This document shows positions 30,011 through 42,130 of a DNA stretch of 64,000 nt, one piece after another. How positions within the stretch are numbered: the stretch's first letter is position 1; each line of letters opens with the position of its first letter. The position numbers and the translations under genes were made by a program. Source of the DNA: Sequoia sempervirens (Eukaryota; Streptophyta; Pinopsida; Cupressales; Cupressaceae); the NCBI GenBank assembly GCA_007258455.2, contig VDFB02296737.1, forward strand, positions 27,834 to 91,833. Direction: 5' to 3'. Under the pieces are notes generated by a model. It was given only the letters and a program-made list of their open reading frames with translations, did not search any database and was not told the DNA's origin.

Positions 30011-32815
30011 ATGGTAAATACAAGATCACAACACAAGAGAATCATGGAGAAAACCAAAGTCACATTCACCTCAAGTGATCCCAATCCTCAAGAATTTGAT
30101 CCAAGAAGTCAAGTTACCCCATCACAACAATTGTCATCTCCATCAGGGCCATATGAGATAGACGACGTCATGAACAATCCATTTAAAATTACTAAGGAGG
30201 AAATCATGGAATACAAACAAGAACATCAAGCCTTAGAAAACATAGCTCCAATTTCCCCATCTTTTGTTGTGCAATAATTGATGCAAGGCTTGAATTCATC
30301 CACCATTCAAACGACTCCATCGTTAGGGCTAAATCAAACACACATTCCTAGTATTATAGCTAGTCTTGCTAAGGACTTTGGCCATACTCTTCCATTGGAA
30401 AGAAGTGTACTTGCGGGTACCCTAAACACCAATCCATATTAAAACACCACTTGGACACCAACATTTGGTGCTCCTACCGTTCTCGAACACCCCTTACATC
30501 AAAATAAATCACTTACACTTCATGAACCCATGACAACCTCAACATATCAAGGTCATGTATCCTCATCCATACCCACAAGTACCACAAGTTTTCCCAATAT
30601 CACCCAAGGTAGTATAGGCCAAGTGTCTCAAATAGTCCAACAAGGTCATGCCAACACCCTAAAGCAAAGTCAACCCTTAACGCAAATAGGGACTCTTTAT
30701 CCAACCCCTCAATTGGTTCATTTGCACCATTGGTTTCACAAAAAAATCCATCCCAACCATCACCAACCTAAATAAAAAAAACCCCTTGGTTAAAAACCTC
30801 ATCAACCAAGGTACTACCTTGATCCCACCTTAAGTACAACAAGGGAACCCCCTACTCTTTGGGGAAGGGAACTCTTTCAATCAATTACAAGGGTTGAGCA
30901 TGCCATTTCCATCGCAATATGTAATGGAACCATCATCATCTTTCCCTTGGTCCCCCACATCATGCAAATCAAATGGGACCTCAAAATTACATTCCTCCAT
31001 CCCAATCCACCATCTTGCAAGGAATGTTAAACCAAGGGAACCCCCAACCTCTCATCAACAACTTGCAACCCACTCAAAATATCAACACCCAAAAATCGCC
31101 ACAGATGTCCCAACAACTAATTGATCCTACATTGCAAGCACATGCATTAAAGCTTTACAAAAAGCATAATAGGCTTATCAACAAGTCATCCAACAACAAC
31201 AACAACAACAAACACCCCTAACAACACAAAAAAAACAACAACAACAGTAAGCAACCCTAGTAGCATAACAACAACAATAACAAGAACAAGCAACCTTAGT
31301 AGCACAACAATAGCAACAACAACAACAAGCAGCCTTAGCAACAACAACAACAACAACAACAACAAGTAGCCTTAGCAACACAACAACAACATCAAGCCCA
31401 ACAAGTAGCCTTGGTAGCACAACAACAATATCAAGCCCAAAAAGTATCCTTAGTAGTAACACAAAAACAACAAGCACAACAATAAGCCCTTGTATCCCAA
31501 CAACAACATCAAGCCTTACTAGCTCAGCAATATGCCCAGGAAAAACAAGGTTCCTACTATAATCCTCAACAGAACATCACCAATACAAACATGTTAGGAA
31601 TATATATGCCTCCACCACAATCACCTTCACAATATCCTACACCACCATATGCACCATACAACACCCCATCATATCAAAATCCCATGCACAATCCATCTGT
31701 CATCCCACAATATGTAATGAATGTTCCTCCACCAAACCCACAAGACAATGTAGCACCACAACTTAAGGCATTAACACAAGAAATGCATGATATTTGGATG
31801 GGAAAAATGAAGAAGCTCCATACATAGAACCTATGTCCTTATCCATTCGATCGAAACATCACAATGGTACCGTTCCTTCCCAGTTTTGAAGTCCCCAAAT
31901 TTGGTAAATACAAAGGGAGAGGAAGTCATGTGGACCATATCAAAGAGTTGAATGTCATGTGTATGGAGGTCACCTATAATAAATCATATTTGATGCGCCT
32001 CTTTCCACTAATCTTGACAGGCCCAGCCATCGATTGGTTTTCTCAATTGCCTCCAGGTATCAAAACCTTCCAAGAAATCACTGATAAATTCATAGATCAC
32101 TTCTCCTTTAATCTTGGCATGCGCGTAAGCCTAGAAGAGTTGTATACTCTCAAAAGAAAGAAAGGATAATCTTTTTCTAATTTCTTGCAATGATGGAGAA
32201 AAAAAGCTAGTAAGAGCAAGTGGCTAATTCCTGATGAACAACAAGTGGGGATCATCATATCAAATTTAGATCCAGATCTATCCTTCCACTTAAAGATGTA
32301 ATGCATTACCTCTTATGAGGAGCTTATCCCTAGAGCCCTTAACATCAAGAGAGTTGTAATCTCATAGGGAAATACTCAATCCTACAAAGAAAACCACCCA
32401 TCAACCAATTCAAATGACAAGCCTCGTGTTTGGGAGAAGAACAAGAACATAACAAATGATGGCATGGTAGATGCTAAGGTGGTCCTAAGTGCTCCTAGGC
32501 CAAAAAACAATCAAATAACTAACACTCAACCAACTGTGCAACAAGTTGTACACCATCACAAAATAATCAAGTCAATAGCACTGAAACACAACAATGAACC
32601 CCCAAAAGGAACAACTATCCATAATGCAAATACACCCAGTTGTTAGAACCCATTGAAACCATCATGAAGAAATTGGTAGAGTCAAATATGATAACACTTC
32701 CCAATTTCAAAAACTACCAAGAACCATAGGATAAACCAACCTGGTACAACAAAAAATATCTTTGTGACTTTCATAAAATCAGAGGACACAAAACATTGAA
32801 CTGTATGAGACTAGG
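30011..32815 (+). pseudogene. Tat/Ogre gag with long Gln/Pro-rich insert
   Basis: Starts MVNTRSQHKRIM, the usual start of Tat gag. A low-complexity Gln/Pro/Asn segment (30500-31830), with an embedded CAA repeat, separates it from the capsid domain: PFDRNITMVPFLPSFEVPKF (31840-31900), KGRGSHVDHIKELNVMCMEV, LILTGPAIDWFSQLPPG and FQEITDKFIDHFSFNLG to 32130, then WRKKASKSKWLIPDEQQ and SNLDPDLSFHLKM. The nucleocapsid part shows CDFHKIRGHKTLNCMRLGN at 32765-32820. Several in-frame stops (such as 31825-31827 and 32167-32169) and frame changes disable it. It ends at the junction with copia sequence near 32815. Confidence 0.85.
31190..31530 (+). repeat. CAA/AAC trinucleotide-rich tract in gag
   Basis: Irregular runs of CAA and AAC interrupted by GCCTTAGTAGCACAA-like phrases. 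In the gag frame these give Gln/Ala-rich repeats. The Val/Cys-rich open frame on the other strand is only their complement. Confidence 0.85.
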
Positions 32816-33290
32816 TAATCATCATACTTTTATGGGTATTGCTATACATGTAATCATTTTGGTCATAGGGCTAGAGAATGTAGAGTCATTCCAAGAAGGA
32901 ACACAAACTTTGTAAGAAAAAAATCATTTGCTCCCTTGGTTGACACGAATATAGTCTGTTACAATTGCAACAATTTTGGTCATGTAGCTAGAGAGTGTAG
33001 AACAAAGTTTATAAGACCAAATGTTCAGTCTAAAAATAAGAAAAACTCACCCCCAAAGTGGAAAAGGAAACTAAAAGTTCTGAGAATAAGGAAGAGAATA
33101 CTTAAAAAGAATCCTAAGAAGGTGTGGAAGGAGAAAGGACTGAGTTCCACTCAATCTATGATTGCCCAAACAACACTACATGCTAAGAAACAAATTTTTG
33201 GGTGATTGATAGTGGCTGCTCCAAGCATATGACCAGAGATAAAAGAAAATTCATTGAACTTAAGAAGTGTAAGGAAGGGTAAGTAAGTCT
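32816..33290 (+). pseudogene. Copia nucleocapsid (two zinc knuckles) and protease
   Basis: Two complete CX2CX4HX4C knuckles, CYTCNHFGHRAREC (32843-32884) and CYNCNNFGHVAREC (about 32957-32998), are separated by about 24 residues. A basic linker follows (SKNKKNSPPKWKRKLK). The protease active site reads FWVIDSGCSKHMTRDKRKF (33198-33255), with the catalytic D-S-G intact, and stops at a TAA near 33283. Frames change between knuckle and protease. Confidence 0.86.
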
Positions 33291-34443
33291 AGGTGATAAT
33301 ATTGTTCTCAAAATTTTTGGTAAAGGGATCTTGAACTTAGATGGAAATAATAAGACAAAGGATGTCCTCTATGTTGAGGATTTGAAACATAACCTTCTCA
33401 GTGTCAGCCAAATGTGTGAGAATGGGTACAAAATTATATTTAACTTGGAAGGCTGCAAGATAAGAAAAAATGGTAAGACAATTGCGCAAGGGATAAGTAT
33501 TGATAGTGACCTCTACAACCTCTGTGAAGTAAAAGGCCACAATTGTCTAATTAGCCAAGGATATGAGAGCTATCTATGGCATAGAATATTAAGGCATGTA
33601 AACTTTGACAATTTAGTAAAAATAAGCTAAAAAGGATTGGTTAGGAATATGCCTAAGATATAAAATCTTGAAAACATAATCTGCAAAGGATGTCAACAAA
33701 GAAAGCAAACAAGGTTTAAGTTTCCAATGAAGGATTATTCAACCACAAAACCTTTTGAAATAATTCATACTGATTTGTGTGGTCCAACAAGGACAAGGGG
33801 GTTGCAAGGTGAGATATTTTATGATGTTGATTGATGATTATACTAGGATGGCTTGGGTCATGTTTTTAAAGGAGAAAGCTGAAGCATTTAGGAAGTTTAA
33901 AATTTTCAAAAAGCTAGTAGAGAAGGAGACTGAAAGAAAAATTAAGTGTCTTAGATTAGATAGAGGTGGAGAATTTACATCAAGTGAATTCAAAGAATAT
34001 TGTGAAAATGATGGAATTAAACAACAATACTCAACACCAAGAACACCACAACAAAATGGTGTGGTAGAACTTGAAGAAATAGGATTGTGAAGGAAATAGC
34101 TAGAGAGATGTTGAATGAGGAAAATTTGTCATATACCTTTTGGAAAGAAGCAGTTCATACTATTGTGCATATTCAAAACAAAGCCATGCTAAGAGAAAAC
34201 AATGACAAAACTCTATATGAATTGTGGTACAGTAAGCCTGCATCAGTCAAATACTTCAGGGTGTTCAATAGCAAATGCTACATAAAAAGAGAATATGAAG
34301 ACTTGGGAAGCTTTGATTCAAGATGTGATGAAGGAATATTTTTAGGATACTCCATTCAAAGAAAAGCCTACAAGTGTTGCAACAAGAGGTTTCACAAGAT
34401 TGTGGAAAGCATTAATATCAAAATTGATGAAAATGCAAATTAG
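33290..34443 (+). pseudogene. Copia integrase
   Basis: The pre-integrase segment is DVLYVEDLKHNLLSVSQMCE (33361-33420) and LWHRILRHVNFDNL near 33580, the HHCC module. The core has IIHTDLCGPTRTRGLQG (33758-33808; first Asp), DDYTRMAWVMFLKEKAEAF, CLRLDRGGEFTSSEF (33947-33990; second Asp) and TPQQNGVVELEEIG (about 34044-34085; Glu kept, though the usual basic residue after it is lost). The tail SVKYFRVFNSKCYIKR and GIFLGYSIQRKAYKC closes it. Frame breaks lie near 33820 and 34087. All three catalytic acidic residues are present. Confidence 0.87.
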
Positions 34444-36200
34444 AATAAGCCTAGCAGAAATAATTCTAAAATTGAAGCTGATGATGATGATTTAAGTACA
34501 ATAGTAGAAGAAGAGGAATGGGAAGAAGAGGATGAGGAGGAGGTTGAACGAACTTGTGCAAAATATGTGCAAAAGGATCATCCTATAGAACAAACAATTG
34601 GTGAAAATATTGTAGGAGTTTAGATAAGGAGAAGACTTGCAAGAAATAAGGAGCAAGTAAATTTTTCTCTCCTATCTCATATCGAACCAAAAAGCTTTAA
34701 TGAAGCTAGAAAGGATGAGAGCTAGATAAAATCCATGGAAGAGGAACTCAATTAGATTGAGAAGAACAAGACATGGGAGCCAGTCCCTAGACCATCAAGC
34801 AAAAACGTAATTGGCACTAAGTGGGTATTCAAAAATAAGTTAAATGGAGATGGAATTGTTGTTATGAATAAGGAAAGGTTAGTGTGCAAAGGATATGCAC
34901 AAGTTGAAGGAATTGAATTTGAAGAAACATTTGCACTAGTTGCAAGATTAGAAGCCATAAGAATGTTTCTTGCATTTTTATTTTATAAGGGATTCAAGGT
35001 ATATCAGATGGATGTTAAGTTTGCATTTTTGAATGGAAACCTTGAAGAGGAAATCTACATTGAGCAACCAGAAGGTTTTCAGATTTTAGAAGAAGAGGAT
35101 TATGTCTGCAAATTGAGAAAGGCATTGTATGGTCTGAAGCAAGCACCAAGGGCCTAGTATTCCATATTTGATCAATATCTTCAGCACCAAGGATTCAAAA
35201 AGGGATGTGCATATAGTAATCTATATTTCAAATTAGAAGGTGAGCACATGATGGTTGTTGTTGTCTATGTAGATGACATTATTTTTGGAGGTAGCAATGA
35301 TAGAATGTGTAAAATATTTTCTACACACATGCAAGATAAATTTGAGATGTCTATGCTAGGAGAGTTATCATTTTTCCTTGGCTTACAAATTGTACAAACA
35401 AAAAATGGGATATTCATATCTCAAACTAAATATGCTAAGGAAATGCTTAAGAATTTTGGCATGGAAGATAGTAGACTAGTTAGTACTCCAATGATAACTG
35501 GCTATAAATTGAGTAAATTGGATGAGTCACCTATGGAAAATCAGACTATGTATAGGTTAATGATAGGAAGCTTGATATACGTAATTGCACTGAGACCAGA
35601 CATTATGCAAGTAGTATGCATGGTTGCAAGATTTCAAGCTACACCAAAAGAATCTCATGTCAACACAGTGAAGAGAATCTTTAGATACATTAAAAGCACT
35701 ATTGACTATGGGCTATGGTACCCCAAAAGAAAAGATTTTACTTTGACTGCCTATACTGATGTTGATTGGGAAGGAAGTGTGGATGATAGGAAGAGTACTA
35801 GTGGTGGAGCATTCTTCTTGGAAAACAAATTGGTTTCCTCGATGGGAAAAAAGCAAGATTATATCACTCTTTCTACAATATAAGTTGAATATGTTGCAAC
35901 AACTGTATGTTGTACTTAGGTCTTATGGATGAAGTAGACATGAAAAGACATCAAGGTGGAATACAAAAAGCCTATTTCTATTCTTTGTGATAATTCAAGT
36001 GCCATAAACATATCAAAGAATCTAGTGATGTACTCTAGAACCAAGCATATATCTCAATCAAGTATCACTTTATCAATGAAAAGGTTACAAATAAGGAATT
36101 CAACATGGAATATGTCCCAAATAAAGAACAGGTAGTTGACATCTTCACCAAGCTTCTTCCCACAGAGCAGTTTGAATATATGAGGCAAAAACGGGGAGTA
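34444..36200 (+). pseudogene. Copia reverse transcriptase and RNase H
   Basis: After an acidic linker, RT begins near 34740 ([20 protein letters not shown]). It shows [40 protein letters not shown] (first catalytic Asp), [10 protein letters not shown] followed by a TAG at about 35156, and VVVVYVDDIIFGGSND (about 35254-35300) with the YVDD motif intact. RNase H follows in the open 35248-35883 frame: RLMIGSLIYVIALRPDIMQV, TAYTDVDWEGSVDDRKSTSG. Its last part (ILCDNSSAINISKN, TKHISI, VDIFTKLLPTEQFEYMR) reaches 36190 across stops. This is the best preserved pol in the window. Confidence 0.9.
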
Positions 36201-36318
36201 ATTGCTCCCACATCACATCACTAGACTCTGGTGAGAGAGTATGCATCCAGAGGGAGCCTCACTTATAAATCACTTATCCTTGGAAATGGTGTCAAAGGTC
36301 CGGACAGGAGGAGTATTG

Positions 36319-36512
36319 TGTCAAGGGGATTCTTCCCTTTTCCATTGATGTCAAAGGGGGATAAATGTAGCAAATGCTCAAATAGGATCATGGAGGAGAT
36401 GTATGTCAAAGGGGGAGTATACTATTGTGTAAATGGTTTAATTGGTACAATTCTTAAATGGTATAATTGGCATGAGCTTTTAAAGTTTTTCCGTCAATGA
36501 CAAAGGGGGAGA
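36319..36512 (+). other. Repeated polypurine tracts before the 3' LTR
   Basis: TCAAAGGGGGATAA at 36351-36363, TCAAAGGGGGAGTA at 36406-36419 and ACAAAGGGGGAGATT at 36500-36514, with a weaker TCAAGGGGATTC at 36321. The last one directly abuts the LTR and is the usual plus-strand primer. Multiple PPTs are a known trait of Sireviruses. Confidence 0.8.
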
Positions 36513-36513
36513 T

Positions 36514-38984
36514 TGTTGGCATATTATTGTCATTGATGTCAAAAGTTGTAAAAGTGCAAAAGAGCAGTGTCATCTTGCAAAGGAATACAACATATCAGTG
36601 TTTAGAGTAGTTGTGGTTGGTTGAGAGCTTCTAGGTGTGTAATTCGTAGTTCAACTTGATGACAAACAAGTTCAATTTGAAGTGTTTATGCTTAGTTAGG
36701 GTGGGTCTACATAACAATGTTATATTTTTGCGTTGACTGCCTACTGCAAGTTACCAGTAGCTTAAGTGAATACTTAATCCCTTTGTACCATGTGGGTGAC
36801 CGACCCCTCATATCTAGACTATTGATTAATGAGGTTCGAGGGTCACATCGAGGTGAAATTATGTGTTCGATGTGACAACCTTATCGGTCTCTTCGATATG
36901 GTGATTCCACGCTTCACATCCTTGTTGTAAAGCGATCTGAGTGACAATGGAGCTTTAGCAAGATATTTTTATTCGTCCCTTTGATACTCCATTGGTGGGT
37001 CCCACAATGAAGCATCACCGAGATGGAAAGTGTGACATGTAGTATGAAGATGATGTGGCCGAAAGGTGGTAGTAGTTGATTGCATTGGTTAGGGTGAAGC
37101 GGCAGAAGAATGAATGAATGCAAAGGCATCTGATTGGAGAAACCTCAACATGTTGGTAGGAGTCATTTTAGTGTCTCTTTGACACTAAGATGGCGGAATA
37201 TGAAGAATAATGGAGGTATCGATGAGACAATACCAATTCAGCAAGAGGAATTTTGTTGTCCCCTCAATATTCTGATGGCCCTTCATTAGTGAGAAGAATG
37301 TACATTGAAGTGAATCTATAATAAGTCCCTTCAATATAATGATAAGATGAATAATGGTTGACGGTGATGTGACAAGAACATGGAGATGATGATCAAGTAA
37401 GCTTCCGACTCATGGAAAAAGATGAATGCAGTTGGTGATGTGGGACCTAATAAAGGTGATAATGATAAAACATGGTGTCGTGCAATGACAAGTGGCATCT
37501 ATTGATTGCTCGATTAGGAAATTCACATCCTTGTGAATTGTGTGGCGATGATGTGGACATGCAGGTCGAAGGCAGCTTATCAAAGAGAAATAAAGACTTT
37601 GGAGTAAGTAATATATAAGTCTCTTCGATGTAATGATGCATAATGATCATAAAGGTATGAGATCGATGATAGAGATTCAAAGAAGAATAATCTGACGAGG
37701 ATGACTTAAAGTTGTCAAGATGGATAGAGAACCTTGGATCATGGTACAAAGTGACAAGATCGATGGTTAGAATTTGAAGATGGTGGTTTCAAACAACTAA
37801 GTTCGTGAAAGCAATTTTTGACTAGCAGCCGACCAGAAGAATGAAATCAATTGATCTACCTGCTCCAACAATCAACTTAATTGGTGATTTGAGTTGCAAA
37901 ACAACAACACAAAGTGCTAAGCTAACAAATATTGGGTTGAAATCTTATGCACAGAAGAATACATTAAATGCATATCAAATTTAGGGTTTACAGATCACCA
38001 ATCTTAGAATACTTTCTGAGACAAAATTTAATGTGGGTATGGCTTGATGTAGTGTATGCTTCCTGAAGAAGAAAGAATGAAAACCCTAATCATTGCATCA
38101 AGTCGCATTGGTAAGAGGTGCACGGCTCGAGGAAGCATCTACATGCTAGGAAAGAAAATGAAGATAATGTGAATGTTGGTGGTGTAGTGTGGTCAAAAAG
38201 GTGAGAGAGAAGCAAGGGGAAGGAAGAGTCGAGAGTGGAAAAGTGCAAAGAACATGATTACAGTGAAATAATGCACTATGCCTAAATAAGTTGAACCAAA
38301 CAAAAATCAAGAATTCAAATATGGATTTATATTTAGTGTAAACCCCTTGATTGTATTGGTGCTTTTTGTTTGGGTTTCACTCATTCAAAATGGTGTATTA
38401 CAGAAAATGGGATGTGTTGTTGAGTGAACAGTAGATGCAGAGAACGGTGGTGCGGAAAAAATAACAAATACAAAGAAAATAAAGAGGCATAGGTCAGAGG
38501 AAGAGTTGCATAAAGTGCAACATACATGTATGTGTAGTTGCAGGTAAGTTGCAACATAGATTGGTTATAGAATTGTAATATTCTTCATTGTTAATCTGAT
38601 TGGTGGGTGCCATCAGATATCTGGGTAGGTGCTCAGGTTAGGGAGTGGGTGCTTCCTTGGAGTAGATGATCCTAAAACCAAGGGATTGGAGTCTCCTAGG
38701 GTTGGTTCCCTTAAAATCATTGTAGCAAAGCTTTATTTGTGAGGCTGGATTAGGACAATAGATCCTAGCAACATTTCTCACTGTGGTTTTTTCCAACCTT
38801 GGGTTTTCCACATACATTTAGTGTTATGTGATGACTACATATGTGCTCTCTCTTATGTTTTCTTATTAAGTTGTTATCTGCACATTAAGAACTCAAATAA
38901 TTAACCTGCACTTAGTGTTGAGAGATAAAAAAATTCAATATCTATTGATTTACCCCCCTCTCAGTAGATCTTTGTGTTCCAACA
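36514..38984 (+). repeat. 3' LTR of the Sirevirus-like element (2471 bp)
   Basis: Starts TGTTGGCATATTATTGTC right after the PPT and ends TTTGTGTTCCAACA; the ends TGTTGG/CCAACA are perfect 6-bp inverted repeats. Tat RT sequence begins at 38985. The open frames inside are short and show no family resemblance. Confidence 0.85.
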
Positions 38985-39096
38985 AGTTTGACATGAAATG
39001 ATATCCTTAATGGATGCATTTCTAGACTACAATCAAATTTGTATCGCTCTTGAAAATCAACATATAAAAAAAATTCACTTGTTCTTGGGGTACATT
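38985..39096 (+). pseudogene. Tat RT palm fragment, left of the solo LTR
   Basis: After the Sirevirus LTR the frame reads HEMISLMDAFLDYNQICIAL with ENQHIKK, then (one frame change) WGTF at the LTR border. This is the RT segment that normally carries MDGFSGYNQI...WGTF. The same reading frame resumes at 40769 beyond the inserted LTR. PR and the RT N-terminus of this element are absent from the window. Confidence 0.82.
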
Positions 39097-40768
39097 TGTT
39101 AAATACATAGGAAATTGAGAGGGGGGGTGAATCAATTGTATACTTTAAAACATAAAAATTCTCATTAACATTTAGATCTTTATTAGCCCTTAAACCCTTA
39201 TCATGCATTAGCAGAATGTAAACATATGAATTAGTAATGCAAACACATAAGAACACATGATTTACGTGGAAAACCCAAGAAGGGAAAAACCATGGTGAGG
39301 ATTAGCTCACAATATAAAGAAATAACAACACAAAATACTATAGGCTCATTGTTGGAGGGCTCACTACCTATGAGAAAGAAGGGCTCACTACCAAAGGACT
39401 CACTATCTAGAAGAAAGAAGATAGAAGAAGGGATGGCTCACTGCCAATTTGAACTGGTAATAATTCATCTCTCTTATGTCAAAGGTATAGTTCCACTAAA
39501 GCACAAACAACTCATTCAACAAACTAAAATGTAGACACCTTCTTCTCACTCCATCTGGTAGTCATATGTATTAAAGATTGCATTTAGATCACCACACGAT
39601 CACCTTTGCATCTTTCACATCACACACCTTCTCTACTTAATTCACACATCAACTCACCTTGTATTTATACCATCCACAATCTAAAACAATCTCAATTAGG
39701 TCATCCTTAAGGAAACATATGCACCTTAACTATGCAACATCAAATAGATCGACACCAAACACTTTTAAGGTATAAAGAAATGAAGGAAAATAATGCCACA
39801 ACTTAACTAGGACCCAAATCTACATCGACATCTTCTCAACACTTCCACAAATAACAATCATCCTCCACAATTAGCGCTAGCACGCCAGGTCAACCAATCC
39901 TACATTAACACTAAAAAATGACTCCAAAAAACCTCTCCAAGTCTGTAAACACTTTACGAAACACACAACAACTCTTCACAACATCTCAAAATATTCTAGA
40001 TCATCAAAATATTTTCCACTACTACTGTAACCGCCTGAAACTTAAGAACACCTTTATTTTTTGCAACTAGACACATTGTCACAAACATCCAACACACCAA
40101 ACAACCTTGCGGAACACCACAACACCTAAAACTTCAAGGGAGGGTAGATACATAATATATAAGCATTTTCCTAGATCCACAAGCCAATAACCTTCACTAT
40201 AGAGAAATATGGAGCAATCTCATTTCTCCTAGACACCATGTTTCATTAGACATACATACTGTCAAACACATCTTCCATTGTAGAATTATCCAAAACCTAA
40301 AAATATAGATATAGAACCTTTGAACACCTCTAATAAACATATCCAAACCACATGAATATCTTCAATCATGAAGAAATGTAGAGCATAACACTGAACACCA
40401 CTCTCTCACACTAAACTCACTTTTATTCAAATTTTCTCAAAAGAACTTGGAAACCAAGTGAACCAACTACATCAACAACACTACTAATACGTCAACAACA
40501 CATCTACAACATTTGAAACATTTCTCATCAACTATAACACATCCAACTATCTCTCAAAACACAACTCTGCAACTATAATGAAGTAAGACATCAATGACAA
40601 CACTAGACATTGTGTTGACATCAATATCAACAACTCCAGACATCCAACATCTCCAATCCTAGGGGTTGACATAATCAACAATAGCAGCATTCCAATACTC
40701 TCTTCATACAAGCGACTGACATCAATGACAACACCCAAATAACTTAGAAACAACTCAAGCTTCCAACA
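39097..40768 (-). repeat. Solo copia LTR inside Tat RT (1672 bp), TSD ACATT
   Basis: The plus view starts TGTTAAATACATAGG and ends AAGCTTCCAACA. It is flanked by ACATT at 39092-39096 and 40769-40773. Taking out the LTR and one ACATT restores continuous RT homology. It is in minus orientation: a GGTGAATC end signature at 39126, GTGGAAAACCC at 39267, and a TATA box (TATAAATA, minus, 39662-39669). It matches the LTRs at 6350-7070 and 62320-63530. There is no interior, so it arose by LTR-LTR recombination. Confidence 0.9.
39662..39669 (-). promoter_or_regulatory. TATA box in the solo copia LTR
   Basis: TATAAATA on the minus strand, followed downstream by the GGCTCACTACC array and the GTGGAAAACCC box. 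Confidence 0.5.
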
Positions 40769-41730
40769 ACATTTTATTGGAATGTTATACATTTTGGCTT
40801 AAAGAATGTTGGACCTACATATCAAAGAGAAATGACAATGATATTTCATGACCTTTTTCATAGTATCATGGAAGATTATGTAGATGAATTATTGGAAAAA
40901 TTTATCACAAGAAGAGGTCACTTAGTGGTGCTTGAGGTCATTTTTAATAGATTGGAAGAATATCAAGCGAGATTAAACCCAAAAAAGTATGTTTTTGGTG
41001 TGACTTATGGGAAATTTATTGGATATATTGTTTCCCAAAGAGACATTGAAGCGGATCTAGCCAAAGTACAAGTAATAGTTAATATGCCTCCTCTAACTAA
41101 TTTAAAACAATTGCATAGTATTCAAGGTAAACTTCAAGAAATTAGATGATTCATAGCTCAACTAGCAGACAAGTGTCACCCTTTCACACATATTTTAAAC
41201 AAAAATGTCACATTCAAATAGGATAAGAACTTCCAACAAGCCATCCAACGATTGAAATATTATCTAGCTTCACCACTAGTTTTGATGCCACCCATTCAAC
41301 AAAACCTTTATTATTATATATATCTACTACTATGACTACTTTAGGGGCTCTTCTTGCACAACTTGATGATACTATAAAGGAAAGAGCTATCTATTATATC
41401 AATTGTACCTTTATAGGATATGACCTTAATTATACTCCAATAGAAATGGCATGTTTAGCTATTATTTTTGCATCATAAAATAGAGACACTACATGCTTAA
41501 TCATCAAGAAAATCTCATCTCTAAGGTTGATCCCTTAAAGTACCTCTTATCTAAGGTTCTTCTAATTGGTTGTATGGAAAAGTGGGTCATGATCCTAAGT
41601 GAGTTTTACATTGAGTAAGTGGATCATAAGGATATCAAAGGATAAATTATTGTAGATAAATTAGTAGATGCACCTTTATGTGAGTATCATCCTCTTATTC
41701 TAGAATTTCTAGATAATACAATTTTTAATA
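40769..41730 (+). pseudogene. Tat RT C-terminal half and gypsy RNase H remnant
   Basis: Resumes with FGLKNVGPTYQREMTMIFHD and EDYVDELLEKFITRRGHL, in which the YxDD catalytic motif reads YVDE, so the second Asp is lost. RLEEYQARLNPKKYVFGVTY, GKFIGYIVSQRDIEADLAKV and NLKQLHSIQGKLQEIR follow to 41149. The connection domain and first RNase H (41150-41720) are recognisable from ADKCHPFTHILNKNV-like text and VLMPPIQQN but are full of stops. It lies directly upstream of a second RNase H. Confidence 0.85.
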
Positions 41731-41739
41731 TTAACCTTT

Positions 41740-42130
41740 CATGCTTGTGGAAGTTATATTTTTATGGCTCATGCACTCAACATGGATCCGTGGCCAAAAA
41801 TATTTTTATTACTCCACAAGGTGATTGTATCCCAAAATCATATAGAGTAGCTTCCCCTTGCACAAATAACATTGTGGAGTATGAAGATTTGATCACTAGA
41901 CTTAGAATGATAATCCAATGGAAAGAAAGGGAAATTCAAGTTTATGGAGATTCACAATTGGTTATAAGACAAGTAAATGATGACTATCAAAAAAGGATGA
42001 AGAACTTATCCCCTACAAGAGGGTGGTAGACAATTTTAAACAATACTTTTCATCTATCACTTTTGAACAAATACCTAGGTTAAATAACAAAGGTGTTGAT
42101 TCTATGGATACTATTGGATCTCTCTTGGAC
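41740..42130 (+). pseudogene. Second (RVT_3-type) RNase H of the Tat element
   Basis: WKLYFYGSCTQHGSVAKNIF near 41745-41805 starts the domain. The Asp expected in YFDG is Tyr (YFYG), removing a catalytic residue. NNIVEYEDLITRLRMIIQWK keeps the Glu, and VYGDSQLVIRQVNDDYQ keeps the next Asp. A frame change near 42010 links it to NFKQYFSSITFEQIPRLNNK and GVDSMDTIGSLLD. Its position between the first RNase H and integrase is the usual Tat order and contrasts with the element at 1-5222. Confidence 0.85.

Larger units (their letters stand above)
32816..38984 (+). mobile_element. Sirevirus-like Ty1/copia element, 5'-truncated
   Basis: Begins abruptly inside gag at the first zinc knuckle and continues through protease, integrase, RT, RNase H, a 3' region with repeated polypurine tracts, and a 2471-bp 3' LTR. 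The 5' LTR, PBS and most of gag are missing. Host Tat sequence flanks it: gag end on the left, RT palm on the right. A single deletion across the left boundary would explain the loss from both elements. Two tandem knuckles, a long LTR and multiple PPTs fit the Sirevirus group. Confidence 0.85.

Noticed and set aside
31178..31477. Val/Cys/Leu-rich minus-strand open frame
   Set aside because: Complement of the CAA/AAC tract in gag; composition alone explains it.
36231..36500. 89-codon open frame after copia RNase H
   Set aside because: It spans the repeated polypurine region; composition reflects those tracts and no env-like domain is seen.
39292..39534. 80-codon open frame with SLP repeats
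   Set aside because: A reading of the GGCTCACTACC array in the copia LTR.
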